Part shown: positions 1 through 6,411 of the stretch, piece after piece
How positions within the stretch are numbered: the first letter of the stretch is position 1
Layout: every line of letters starts with the position of its first letter
Origin: an uncultured Clostridia bacterium
GTDB taxonomy: Bacteria; Bacillota; Dehalobacteriia; UBA4068; JAAVYR01
NCBI GenBank assembly: GCA_946562005.1
Contig: CAMNVD010000046.1
Span: 1 to 8,336 of the forward strand
Reading direction: 5' to 3'
DNA length: 8,336 bases
Notes under the pieces: generated by a model
Seen by the model: the letters and a program-made list of their open reading frames with translations, nothing else
The model's database searches: none
Told to the model about the DNA's origin: nothing
Program-made: the position numbers and the translations under genes

Positions 1-2
1 CT

Positions 3-44
3 CAAGAAAAAATTGCTATGGTCATTGTATTGACAGAAGATTAG
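3..44 (+). CDS. Possible 3' end of an upstream gene (partial)
   Basis: One frame reads QEKIAMVIVLTED and then stops with TAG at 42-44, which looks like an ordinary protein tail in codon use and composition. Another frame (1-33) reads LKKKLLWSLY and then TGA, so the true frame cannot be decided from so little sequence. No family can be assigned. If the first reading is right, the -35 box of the valS promoter lies inside the last codons of this gene, which is common in compact genomes. Confidence 0.25.
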   Translation, partial: QEKIAMVIVLTED

Positions 45-58
45 TTTTTGTTTATGAT
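30..58 (+). promoter_or_regulatory. Housekeeping (sigma-A type) promoter for the valS T-box transcript
   Basis: A perfect -35 box TTGACA (30-35) is followed after exactly 17 bp by TATGAT (53-58), five of six bases of the consensus -10. Transcription should start around 65-66, just ahead of the T-box Stem I. This fits the usual design of a constitutively initiated T-box transcript that is controlled by termination. Confidence 0.85.
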
Positions 59-64
59 AAAAGA

Positions 65-338
65 AATATGAATAAATCCGTCTATGATGGGGAGGAGCAT
101 TGTCCGGAATGTCTCTTAGAGAGGAAAGCCCTTAGGCTGAAAGGCTTGCCGAGACTGGGACAAGCAGGTAGCCCCGGAGATAACCGTTTGAAGGTGCAGT
201 TTGGGCATTGGGTAGAGCGGTTCGGGTTTGCCCGTTACAGCAGGGAGTGCCTGTCGGCATTAAAAAATGTTGACAGGAATGAAGGTGGTACCACGGAGTT
301 TTTTCGTCCTTTGGAGCGGAAAAACTCTTTTTGTTTTT
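65..338 (+). promoter_or_regulatory. T-box riboswitch leader of valS (tRNA-Val sensing)
   Basis: This class I T-box leader senses the charging state of tRNA-Val and controls transcription into valS. Stem I spans about 78-186. It has a GA/K-turn-like element (GA at 86-87 opposite GGAG at 176-179), the helix GGGG 89-92/CCCC 172-175, then TGTCC 101-105/GGACA 158-162 and GTCTC 111-115/GAGAC 151-155. The distal AGAGAG bulge (118-123) and GGCTGAAAGGCTT loop region (135-147) are typical of the family. The specifier loop contains GTA (168-170), a valine codon, followed by a purine (G171). Stem III is a perfect 12-bp hairpin with two G-U pairs (250-261/266-277, loop AAAA). The T-box sequence AAGGTGGTACCACGG lies at 282-296, and its TGGT (286-289) can pair with the ACCA end of uncharged tRNA-Val. 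The class and the valine link follow from sequence and context; the specifier assignment was made by hand folding. Confidence 0.94.
296..338 (+). terminator. Conditional intrinsic terminator of the valS T-box
   Basis: GAGTTTTTTCG (296-306) pairs with CGGAAAAACTC (317-327), including one G-U pair. An inner TCC/GGA helix closes a TTT loop. A T-rich run (328-338) follows. The 5' arm begins at the end of the conserved T-box sequence, so binding of uncharged tRNA to the antiterminator would compete with formation of this hairpin. It lies 34 nt upstream of the valS start codon. Confidence 0.92.
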
Positions 339-371
339 ATTACGTTTGATAAGAAAATAGGAGGCAAAATC

Positions 372-3020
372 ATGACGGAAGCAAAAAACACCGTGCAATT
401 AAATACGGTATATAACCCTAAAGAAGTAGAAGAAAAATGGTATGCCTATTGGGAAGCAAACAAATGCTTTAGCGCAGAGCATAACAAGGAAGGAGAGCCT
501 TTTTCCATCGTTATGCCGCCGCCAAATGTAACGGGGCAGCTCCACATGGGGCACGCTCTAGATAACACCATGCAGGATATCCTTACCCGTTGGAAACGGA
601 TGCAGGGCTATCATACGCTGTGGATTCCCGGTACGGACCATGCAGGCATTGCTACCCAAGCGAAGGTAGAAGCGCACCTGGCCAAAGACGGTGTGACCAA
701 ATATGACTTAGGACGGGAAAAGTTCATTGAAAAAGTCTGGGAATGGAAAGACGAATATCACGGCAGGATTACCAAACAGCTGAGAAAACTAGGCTCTTCC
801 TGTGATTGGGATAAGGAACGATTTACCCTGGACGAGGGGTGCTCTGAAGCGGTACAAGAAGTCTTTGTCAAGCTTTATGAAAAGGGGCTAATCTATCGGG
901 GCAGCTACATGATTAACTGGTGCCCAAAATGTCAAACGACTATTTCTGATATTGAAGTAGAACACAAAGACCATGCTGGTCATCTATGGCATTTGAAATA
1001 TCCGCTCACAGACGGTAGCGGCTATGTTATCGTGGCGACGACTCGTCCAGAAACCATGTTGGGAGATACGGCAGTGGCTGTGCATCCAGATGACGCACGG
1101 TATAAAGACATGGTGGGAAAAACCATTATGCTACCAATCGTCAACCGGGAAATCCCTATCATTGCGGATGAATATGTAGATATGACTTATGGTACTGGGG
1201 CAGTAAAAATCACCCCATCTCACGACCCGAACGATTTTAATATGGGTCTTGCTCACCACTTAGAACAAATTGTGGTAATTGGCAAGGATGCCAAAATGAC
1301 TGAGGCGGCTGGTAAATATGCAGGCCTTGATAGAGACGAATGTCGGAAGAAGGTTGTTGAAGAATTTGAACAACTAGGACTTTTAGTAAAAGTGGAAGAT
1401 ATTCAGCACGCAGTAGGCGAATGTTACCGTTGCGGCAGTGTTATCGAACCGCTGGTTTCTCCGCAATGGTTCATTAAAATGGGACCTTCTGTGCAGAAAG
1501 CTATTGATGCTATTGATAGAAAAGATATTGCTTTTGTGCCGGACCGTTTTACTAAAATTTATTTGGGTTGGTTGGACGGCATTCGGGATTGGTGTATCTC
1601 TCGTCAATTGTGGTGGGGGCACCGTATCCCAGTGTGGTATTGCCAGGATTGCGGGGAAGTGATTTGTCAGAAAGATGCGCCCCATACTTGTCCGAAATGC
1701 GGCTCTACCAATCTGGAACAAGACCCTGATGTATTAGATACTTGGTTTTCCTCGGGGTTATGGCCTTTCTCTACTATGGGATGGCCGGAGGAAACCGAGG
1801 ACCTGAAAAAGATGTATCCTACCTCGGTGCTGGTAACGGGACGGGATATTATCTTCTTCTGGGTAGCCAGAATGATTTTCATGGGCATGGAATTTATGGA
1901 AAAAGAACCATTTAAGCATGTCTTAATCCATGGTTTGGTACTAGATGCGCAGGGACGGAAAATGTCCAAATCTCTGGGCAACGGCATCGACCCCTTAGAA
2001 GTCATTGATGAGGTGGGGGCGGATACCTTACGGTTTATGCTCATCACTGGTAACACACCTGGTAATGACTTACGATTCCAGCGGGAGCGGTTAGAAGCTG
2101 CTCGGAACTTTGCCAATAAAATCTGGAATGCCAGCCGTTTTGTTTTGATGAATTTGACAGATTATGAAAAAGGTGCTTACACACCCGAATACACTTTAGC
2201 TGATAAATGGATATTGACTAGATTGTCTCAGACCATTAGCGACACCACTCGCTTCTTAGACAAGTATGAATTAGGGGAAGCGGCTCGGACGCTCTATGAC
2301 TTTATGTGGGATGAATTTTGTGATTGGTATATCGAAATGGCCAAAGCGAGACTGTATAAAGGAACGGCCGCACAAAAACACACGGCTCAATTGGTACTTT
2401 CCACTGTGTTGGAAAAGACATTGCAGCTTTTGCATCCCTTCATGCCCTTTATCACTGAAGAACTGTGGCAAAACTTACCGGTAGATGGCGATACCATTAT
2501 GCTTTCTAAATGGCCTAATGCAAATGATGTGGCGATTTATCCAGAGGAAGCACAGCAAATGGCGCTCTTGATGGAAGTCATTGGTGCGGTGAGAAATATT
2601 CGCGGGGAAATGAACGTGCCGCTGGGAAAAAAATCCGAACTGATTCTCTGGGCAGATAAAGCCCAGCAAGAAATCCTGCGTCAAGGGGAAGAATATCTCC
2701 TCTCTCTTGCCAGTGCAGAAAAGGTTATCATCAGTGAAAAACAAGACGCTGCTCCAGAACAAGCAGGTAGTGCCCATGTAAAAGGGGTAGATATTTTCTT
2801 GCCATTAAAAGGGCTTATCGACTTTGAAAAAGAAATTGCCCGCCTAAACAAGGAAATTTCTGCTATTGACAAAGATTTGGCCCGCATTAACGGCAAGCTG
2901 GGCAATGAAGGCTTCCTGGCCAAAGCACCTGCTGATGTTATTGAGAAAGAAAAAGCAAAAGCAGCAGAACTAACCGAAAAGAAAACAGCCTTAGGCCAGC
3001 GGTTAGCAATGTTTTGCTAA
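372..3020 (+). CDS. valS: Valine--tRNA ligase (valyl-tRNA synthetase)
   Basis: This cytoplasmic class I aminoacyl-tRNA synthetase attaches valine to tRNA-Val using ATP and hydrolyses mischarged Thr-tRNA-Val. The 882-residue length is normal. The Rossmann fold carries the HIGH-type motif HMGH (58-61) after PPPNVTGQL, then GTDHAGIATQ (87-96), and the KMSKS loop is intact at 530-534. The CP1 editing domain shows TTRPET (223-228) and GTGAVKITPSHDPNDF (274-289). Cysteine pairs at 184/187, 351/354, 424/427 and 440/443 suggest structural zinc sites. The C-terminus (about 813-882) is the charged coiled-coil arm that contacts tRNA. The start at 372 follows an AGGAGG at 359-364 with 7-nt spacing; extending further upstream would translate the T-box terminator. 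The gene is controlled by the T-box leader. No terminator separates it from folC, so co-transcription is likely. Confidence 0.98.
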   Translation: MTEAKNTVQLNTVYNPKEVEEKWYAYWEANKCFSAEHNKEGEPFSIVMPPPNVTGQLHMGHALDNTMQDILTRWKRMQGYHTLWIPGTDHAGIATQAKVEAHLAKDGVTKYDLGREKFIEKVWEWKDEYHGRITKQLRKLGSSCDWDKERFTLDEGCSEAVQEVFVKLYEKGLIYRGSYMINWCPKCQTTISDIEVEHKDHAGHLWHLKYPLTDGSGYVIVATTRPETMLGDTAVAVHPDDARYKDMVGKTIMLPIVNREIPIIADEYVDMTYGTGAVKITPSHDPNDFNMGLAHHLEQIVVIGKDAKMTEAAGKYAGLDRDECRKKVVEEFEQLGLLVKVEDIQHAVGECYRCGSVIEPLVSPQWFIKMGPSVQKAIDAIDRKDIAFVPDRFTKIYLGWLDGIRDWCISRQLWWGHRIPVWYCQDCGEVICQKDAPHTCPKCGSTNLEQDPDVLDTWFSSGLWPFSTMGWPEETEDLKKMYPTSVLVTGRDIIFFWVARMIFMGMEFMEKEPFKHVLIHGLVLDAQGRKMSKSLGNGIDPLEVIDEVGADTLRFMLITGNTPGNDLRFQRERLEAARNFANKIWNASRFVLMNLTDYEKGAYTPEYTLADKWILTRLSQTISDTTRFLDKYELGEAARTLYDFMWDEFCDWYIEMAKARLYKGTAAQKHTAQLVLSTVLEKTLQLLHPFMPFITEELWQNLPVDGDTIMLSKWPNANDVAIYPEEAQQMALLMEVIGAVRNIRGEMNVPLGKKSELILWADKAQQEILRQGEEYLLSLASAEKVIISEKQDAAPEQAGSAHVKGVDIFLPLKGLIDFEKEIARLNKEISAIDKDLARINGKLGNEGFLAKAPADVIEKEKAKAAELTEKKTALGQRLAMFC

Positions 3021-3040
3021 ACAGGGACAGAAAGACAGAA

Positions 3041-3092
3041 GAGATTCTTCGCTAACGCTCAGAATGACAAATGGCTGACGCTTAGAATGACA
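3041..3092 (+). repeat. Short palindromic/direct repeat in the valS-folC spacer
   Basis: GCTAACGCTCAGAATGACA (3051-3069) recurs as GCTGACGCTTAGAATGACA (3074-3092), with 17 of 19 bases identical and a 23-nt period. The first copy is preceded by GAGATTCTTC, so ATTCT (3044-3048) and AGAAT (3061-3065) form an imperfect hairpin with an inner GC/GC pair (3051-3052/3057-3058). The second copy lacks the left arm. The reverse complement begins TGTCATTCT and ends GAAGAATCTC. From memory this resembles a short intergenic repeat scattered through many bacterial genomes, but that was not searched here. It lies outside both reading frames and ends 19 nt before folC. Confidence 0.6.
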
Positions 3093-3111
3093 TAAATGGG
3101 GGAAAAGAGTT

Positions 3112-4422
3112 ATGAACTATGAAGAGGCCTTGGATTATGTGGCAAATCTAACCAAGTTCGGTATCAATCCCGGCTTAGAACGGATAGAGGAATTATTGCG
3201 GCGATTAGGAAATCCCCACCGACAGGGGATGCGTTTTATCCATATCACTGGTACCAACGGGAAAGGCTCTACTTCTGTTTTTACCGCAAATATCCTAACG
3301 GCGGCAGGGTACAAAACGGCTCTTTTCTCTTCGCCGCATATTCGTTCTTATCAGGAACGAATGCAGATAAACGGTATGCCTATTCCGAAAAAACAGGTAG
3401 CTGGTCTTATTACGGAAATTGCGCCGATTTTGGACCAAATGATAGCGGAAGGATTTCCATCTCCTACGGAATTTGAAGTATGCACAGCGTTGGCGCTGAC
3501 CTATTTTGCTAGGGAGCAGGTGGATATTGTTGTGATGGAGGTGGGCTTAGGCGGACTCCATGATTCTACCAATGTGATAGCTAGTGAGATTGCCGTGATT
3601 ACCAATGTAGCTATGGACCATATGGACTACTTAGGCAATACCATTGCAGAAATTGCAACAGAAAAAGCCGGTATTATCAAAGAAAACAGTCAGGTGGTAT
3701 TGGGTGACTTAGTACCGGAAGCGTTAGATATCTGCATACATAAAGCTGAAGAGATGCATTGCTCTGTCTGTCACTTAGGGGAGCATATTGCTTTCCAAGA
3801 AAAGCAGTCAAATTTACAAGGACAGATATTTGACTGGAAAATGGGGGACGCTAGTTATGAGGAAGTATCGATTCCCCTGATTGGTAGACATCAGTTAAAG
3901 AATGCGTCTTTAGCCATAGCCATTACTCATCTGATTGGCGTATCCGAGGATAGTGTACGCCAAGGTTTAGCCGAGACCAAGTGGCCTTGCCGATTGGAAA
4001 TGGTCTGGAAACCATCTAAAGAGATGGGGCGTCCCATGGTTATCATTGATGGTGCTCATAACTGCCATGGTATGCAGGCCTTGGCTCAAGCTTTAGCTGA
4101 TTTTGGTATTTTGAAGGTATATGCTGTCCTGGGAATGCTTGCAGATAAAGAACGAGAGGATGCACTGGGTTACCTTTTGCCTTTTTGTAAAGGTGCCGTG
4201 ATTACAAAACCACCAGTGGTGCGGGCTGGAAACTGGCAATATTTAGGGGAAATTTGCACAAGCCATGGCGTGCCTTATACGTTGGAGGAAGATATTTTTG
4301 CTGCTTGTGAGAGGGCGGTGGAAAATATAAATTCTGATGAAATATTACTAGTGGCTGGTTCTTTGTATATGGCGGCGGTAGCAAGGGAATATTTCTTGCC
4401 TGATGATGTGATTGATAAATAA
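3112..4422 (+). CDS. folC: Bifunctional folylpolyglutamate synthase / dihydrofolate synthase
   Basis: FolC is a cytoplasmic Mur-ligase-family enzyme. It joins L-glutamate to dihydropteroate and/or adds further glutamates to reduced folates, in each case consuming ATP. At 436 residues its length is usual. The ATP P-loop is TGTNGKGST (46-54). Folate/ATP-region motifs follow: SSPHIRSYQERMQING (73-88), SPTEFE (117-122), EVGLGG (143-148) and DH (169-170). The segment IATEKAGIIK includes K185, the position of the carbamylated metal-site lysine in the well-studied family member. The C-terminal Mur-ligase domain has DGAHN at 313-317. One departure is GGLHDSTN where GGRLDATN is usual. The ATG follows a purine-rich GGGGGA site at 3098-3103. 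Location after valS matches the Bacillus-type valS-folC operon, so the T-box may also influence it. Whether it has both activities or one cannot be told from sequence. Confidence 0.95.
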   Translation: MNYEEALDYVANLTKFGINPGLERIEELLRRLGNPHRQGMRFIHITGTNGKGSTSVFTANILTAAGYKTALFSSPHIRSYQERMQINGMPIPKKQVAGLITEIAPILDQMIAEGFPSPTEFEVCTALALTYFAREQVDIVVMEVGLGGLHDSTNVIASEIAVITNVAMDHMDYLGNTIAEIATEKAGIIKENSQVVLGDLVPEALDICIHKAEEMHCSVCHLGEHIAFQEKQSNLQGQIFDWKMGDASYEEVSIPLIGRHQLKNASLAIAITHLIGVSEDSVRQGLAETKWPCRLEMVWKPSKEMGRPMVIIDGAHNCHGMQALAQALADFGILKVYAVLGMLADKEREDALGYLLPFCKGAVITKPPVVRAGNWQYLGEICTSHGVPYTLEEDIFAACERAVENINSDEILLVAGSLYMAAVAREYFLPDDVIDK

Positions 4423-4479
4423 AATAATGTATTCAGCAAAAAATAAGGTGGATAAGATAATATAAGGAAATAATAAGTT

Positions 4480-5058
4480 ATGAAAGAATTTGTATTAGCA
4501 TCTTCTTCCCCTAGGCGTCTTGCTATCTTAAAGCAAATCGGCATAGAACCAGAAGTAATTGTTTCTGCTGCTGTGGAAATAAAAACTGGCGCTCCAGAGG
4601 AAGTAGTAAAAACTAATGCGCTTGCTAAGGGACAAGCAGTGGCGGCGTCAGCGCAGCATAAAATTATTATTGCTTCCGATACGGTGGTTGTCATAGAAGG
4701 GGAAATTCAGGGCAAGCCCAAAGATGAAGGAGAGGCTCTCTCTATGCTGATGTCCCTTGTCGGGAAAAGTCACTGGGTATATAGTAGTGTTGCTATTATA
4801 AATAGTGATACTGGAGATTATTTGGTAGATGTAGATAAAACGGAAGTATGCTTTGGGAAGACTACGCAAGAAGATTTGAAACAGTATATTCGTACCGGTG
4901 AGCCTATGGACAAGGCCGGTGCTTATGGCATCCAAGAAAAAGGTGCGCTTTTGGTAGAAAAAATTTGCGGGGACTATTATACCGTTATGGGACTGCCGCT
5001 TTATAAACTAAAAAAATTGCTGGAACAATGGCAAATCAACTTTTGGGATTATATCTAA
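4480..5058 (+). CDS. maf: Maf family nucleoside triphosphate pyrophosphatase (dTTP/UTP type)
   Basis: Maf proteins hydrolyse nucleoside triphosphates to monophosphate and pyrophosphate. They are linked to housecleaning of non-canonical nucleotides and to septum/division control. The 192-residue length is typical. Seen motifs are SSSPRR (8-13) for phosphate binding, SDTVV (66-70) with the likely catalytic D67, GKP (78-80), GEPMDKAGAYGIQ (140-152) and GDYYTVMGLP (164-173). The DKAGAYGIQ form points to the YhdE/Bacillus Maf dTTP/UTP subgroup rather than the m7GTP subgroup. The usual HxVxTG segment reads HWVYSS, a mild departure. The start ATG has a modest AAGGA site at 4464-4468, 11 nt away. The 57-nt gap after folC shows no terminator, so read-through from folC is possible. 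Its position just before the mre genes is conserved in Firmicutes. Confidence 0.93.
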   Translation: MKEFVLASSSPRRLAILKQIGIEPEVIVSAAVEIKTGAPEEVVKTNALAKGQAVAASAQHKIIIASDTVVVIEGEIQGKPKDEGEALSMLMSLVGKSHWVYSSVAIINSDTGDYLVDVDKTEVCFGKTTQEDLKQYIRTGEPMDKAGAYGIQEKGALLVEKICGDYYTVMGLPLYKLKKLLEQWQINFWDYI

Positions 5059-5117
5059 GAAAGCATTGTTTTAACTAAAAATTAAGAGATAAAATAGGAT
5101 TTCCCGTTGCTTTTCTA

Positions 5118-5146
5118 TTGCGGTAAAAAAAAGATTTGGGTATAAT
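5118..5146 (+). promoter_or_regulatory. Probable promoter for mreB
   Basis: A perfect -10 TATAAT (5141-5146) lies 17 bp after TTGCGG (5118-5123), which matches only the TTG half of the -35 consensus. The spacer includes a run of A. Start of transcription would be near 5153, giving a leader of about 147 nt before mreB. The perfect -10 and correct spacing in the only large gene-free spacer of the window support the call; the weak -35 limits it. Confidence 0.6.
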
Positions 5147-5152
5147 AAAAGA

Positions 5153-5299
5153 ATAGGGTAAGACTATTTTTATAAATTTTATTTTTCCTGGCAGAAAAGC
5201 AGCTTTTGAGAGTGGTTCGGTATTATTTTCCGGATTTGGGGCCGAGAAGAGTAAGATTAAGAAGTCAGAGAATCAATATGTTGAAAGAAGGTAGCGATA
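5153..5299 (+). other. AT-rich 5' leader of mreB, no recognised element
   Basis: This is the rest of the 241-nt spacer between maf and mreB. It has only small, competing hairpins, such as GAAAA/TTTTC-type pairings around 5183-5207 and TTCGG/CCGGA around 5216-5234. I see no known riboswitch core, no terminator and no coding remnant of radC, the gene often found here in other Firmicutes. The mreB ribosome binding site is at its 3' end. Confidence 0.4.
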
Positions 5300-5302
5300 T
5301 TG
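5285..5302 (+). promoter_or_regulatory. Ribosome binding site that sets the TTG start of mreB
   Basis: AAGAAGG (5285-5291) lies 8 nt before TTG 5300-5302. The nearby ATG at 5278 is in a different frame and has no matching Shine-Dalgarno site. Starting at the TTG gives MFLTRDIGIDLGTAN, which aligns with the usual MreB N-terminus of a few residues before DLGTAN. Confidence 0.75.
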
Positions 5303-6337
5303 TTTTTAACAAGAGATATTGGCATAGATTTGGGTACTGCAAATATTTTGGTATATGCAAAGGGACAAGGCATCGTATTACAGGAACCATCTGTTGTTGC
5401 GGTGAATAAAGGGACAGGCAAGGTATTGGCTGTCGGTAATGCTGCCAAACAAATGATAGGCCGCACCCCGGGTAACATTGTTGCTATTCGCCCCATTAAA
5501 GAAGGGGTAATTGCAGACTTTGAATATACGCAGACCATGTTAAAGTATTATATTGACCGGGCTTTGAAGGGACGAAAAATCCTGGAGAAAATCCGTGTGG
5601 TTATCTGTGTGCCATCTGGCGTAACGCCTGTAGAAGAACGGGCTGTAAAAGAATCCGCCCTCAATGCTGGCGCAAAACAGGCATATATTGTAGAAGAACC
5701 AATGGCTGCCGCTATCGGTGTGGGACTGCCTGTCTATGAACCTACTGGCAGCATGATTGTGGATATTGGCGGGGGGACTTCTGACGTGGCTGTCATTTCT
5801 TTAGGCGGCATTGTAAACTCTTGCTCTATTCGCATTGCTGGGGATGAAATGGACAGTGCCATTATGAACCATGTGAAAAAAGCTTATAATTTAGCCATCG
5901 GGGAACGGATGGCTGAAGAAATTAAAATCAATATCGGTACTGCCTTTTTAACAGAATCTAATAAAGATAAAGTCTATGAAGTGCGGGGACGGGACTTGCT
6001 AACGGGTCTACCGAAAACAGTATTGGTTAGTGCCAAAGAAATCTATACGGCTCTTGTAGAACCAGTAAAAGAAATCGTAGACGCCGTAAAGACCTGTCTG
6101 GAAAAAACACCACCGGAACTGGCGGCAGACATTATGGACCGGGGCATTATGATGGCAGGGGGCGGTTCTCTCCTGGATGGATTGCCAAAACTCTTATCTT
6201 TAGAAACAGGTATTGCGGTTTATCTGGCGGACGAGCCTTTGAACGCAGTTGTACTAGGTACCGGAAAGATTTTAGAAAATGTAGACATTTTAGGGGCGGC
6301 CTCCTCTAAAAATGGGAAATATCATTATATTCGGTAA
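5300..6337 (+). CDS. mreB: Rod shape-determining protein MreB (actin homologue)
   Basis: MreB is a bacterial actin that forms short membrane-associated filaments in the cytoplasm and directs lateral peptidoglycan synthesis with MreC, MreD, RodA and PBP2. The 345-residue length is standard. Actin-fold nucleotide-binding motifs are all present: phosphate 1 DIGIDLGTAN (6-15), the catalytic region EEPMAAAIG (132-140), phosphate 2 VDIGGGTSD (154-162), the connect segment GERMAEEIKI (201-210) and the adenosine motif MMAGGGSLLDGL (284-295). The start is TTG with a well-placed ribosome binding site. It has its own probable promoter and is followed by a strong hairpin terminator before mreC. Paralogues Mbl and MreBH share these motifs; adjacency to mreC and mreD identifies this copy as the mreB of the cluster. 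Confidence 0.97.
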   Translation: MFLTRDIGIDLGTANILVYAKGQGIVLQEPSVVAVNKGTGKVLAVGNAAKQMIGRTPGNIVAIRPIKEGVIADFEYTQTMLKYYIDRALKGRKILEKIRVVICVPSGVTPVEERAVKESALNAGAKQAYIVEEPMAAAIGVGLPVYEPTGSMIVDIGGGTSDVAVISLGGIVNSCSIRIAGDEMDSAIMNHVKKAYNLAIGERMAEEIKINIGTAFLTESNKDKVYEVRGRDLLTGLPKTVLVSAKEIYTALVEPVKEIVDAVKTCLEKTPPELAADIMDRGIMMAGGGSLLDGLPKLLSLETGIAVYLADEPLNAVVLGTGKILENVDILGAASSKNGKYHYIR

Positions 6338-6357
6338 AACCATAAGAGAAAATAAGA

Positions 6358-6399
6358 AAAAGCTTTTAACCATGGGCATCTGGCTAAAAGCTTTTATTT
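6358..6399 (+). terminator. Intrinsic terminator-like hairpin between mreB and mreC
   Basis: AAAAGCTTTTA (6358-6368) pairs perfectly with TAAAAGCTTTT (6385-6395). After one A-C mismatch, CCA/TGG (6370-6372/6381-6383) extends the stem to an 8-nt loop. The 3' arm ends in TTTT and runs on as ATTT. It begins 20 nt after the mreB stop codon. The stem is AT-rich, so termination may be partial, which would let some transcripts continue into mreC, mreD and mrdA. No clear promoter is seen between this hairpin and mreC. Confidence 0.75.
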
Positions 6400-6411
6400 G
6401 CTAGATGGAGA

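Noticed and set aside
68..349. 93-codon open frame across the valS leader
   Set aside because: It lies within the T-box RNA, whose conserved stems and terminator explain the sequence; the protein shows no family resemblance and there is no good ribosome binding site.
267..371. 35-codon upstream extension of valS
   Set aside because: It would run through the T-box antiterminator and terminator. The AGGAGG at 359-364 and ValRS N-terminal similarity set the start at 372.
1667..2116. Minus-strand open frame inside valS, and others like it opposite folC, maf and mreC
   Set aside because: These are antisense shadows of well-supported genes, with no recognisable domains or start signals.
4432..4461. 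Possible promoter before maf (GATAAT at 4456-4461)
   Set aside because: The -10 is fair, but the matching -35 (3 of 6 bases at best) is poor and the region is simply AT-rich, so it is not called.
5206..5409. 67-codon open frame upstream of and overlapping mreB
   Set aside because: It begins in the mreB leader and continues out of frame over the highly conserved start of mreB; composition is arginine/cysteine-rich shadow-like sequence.
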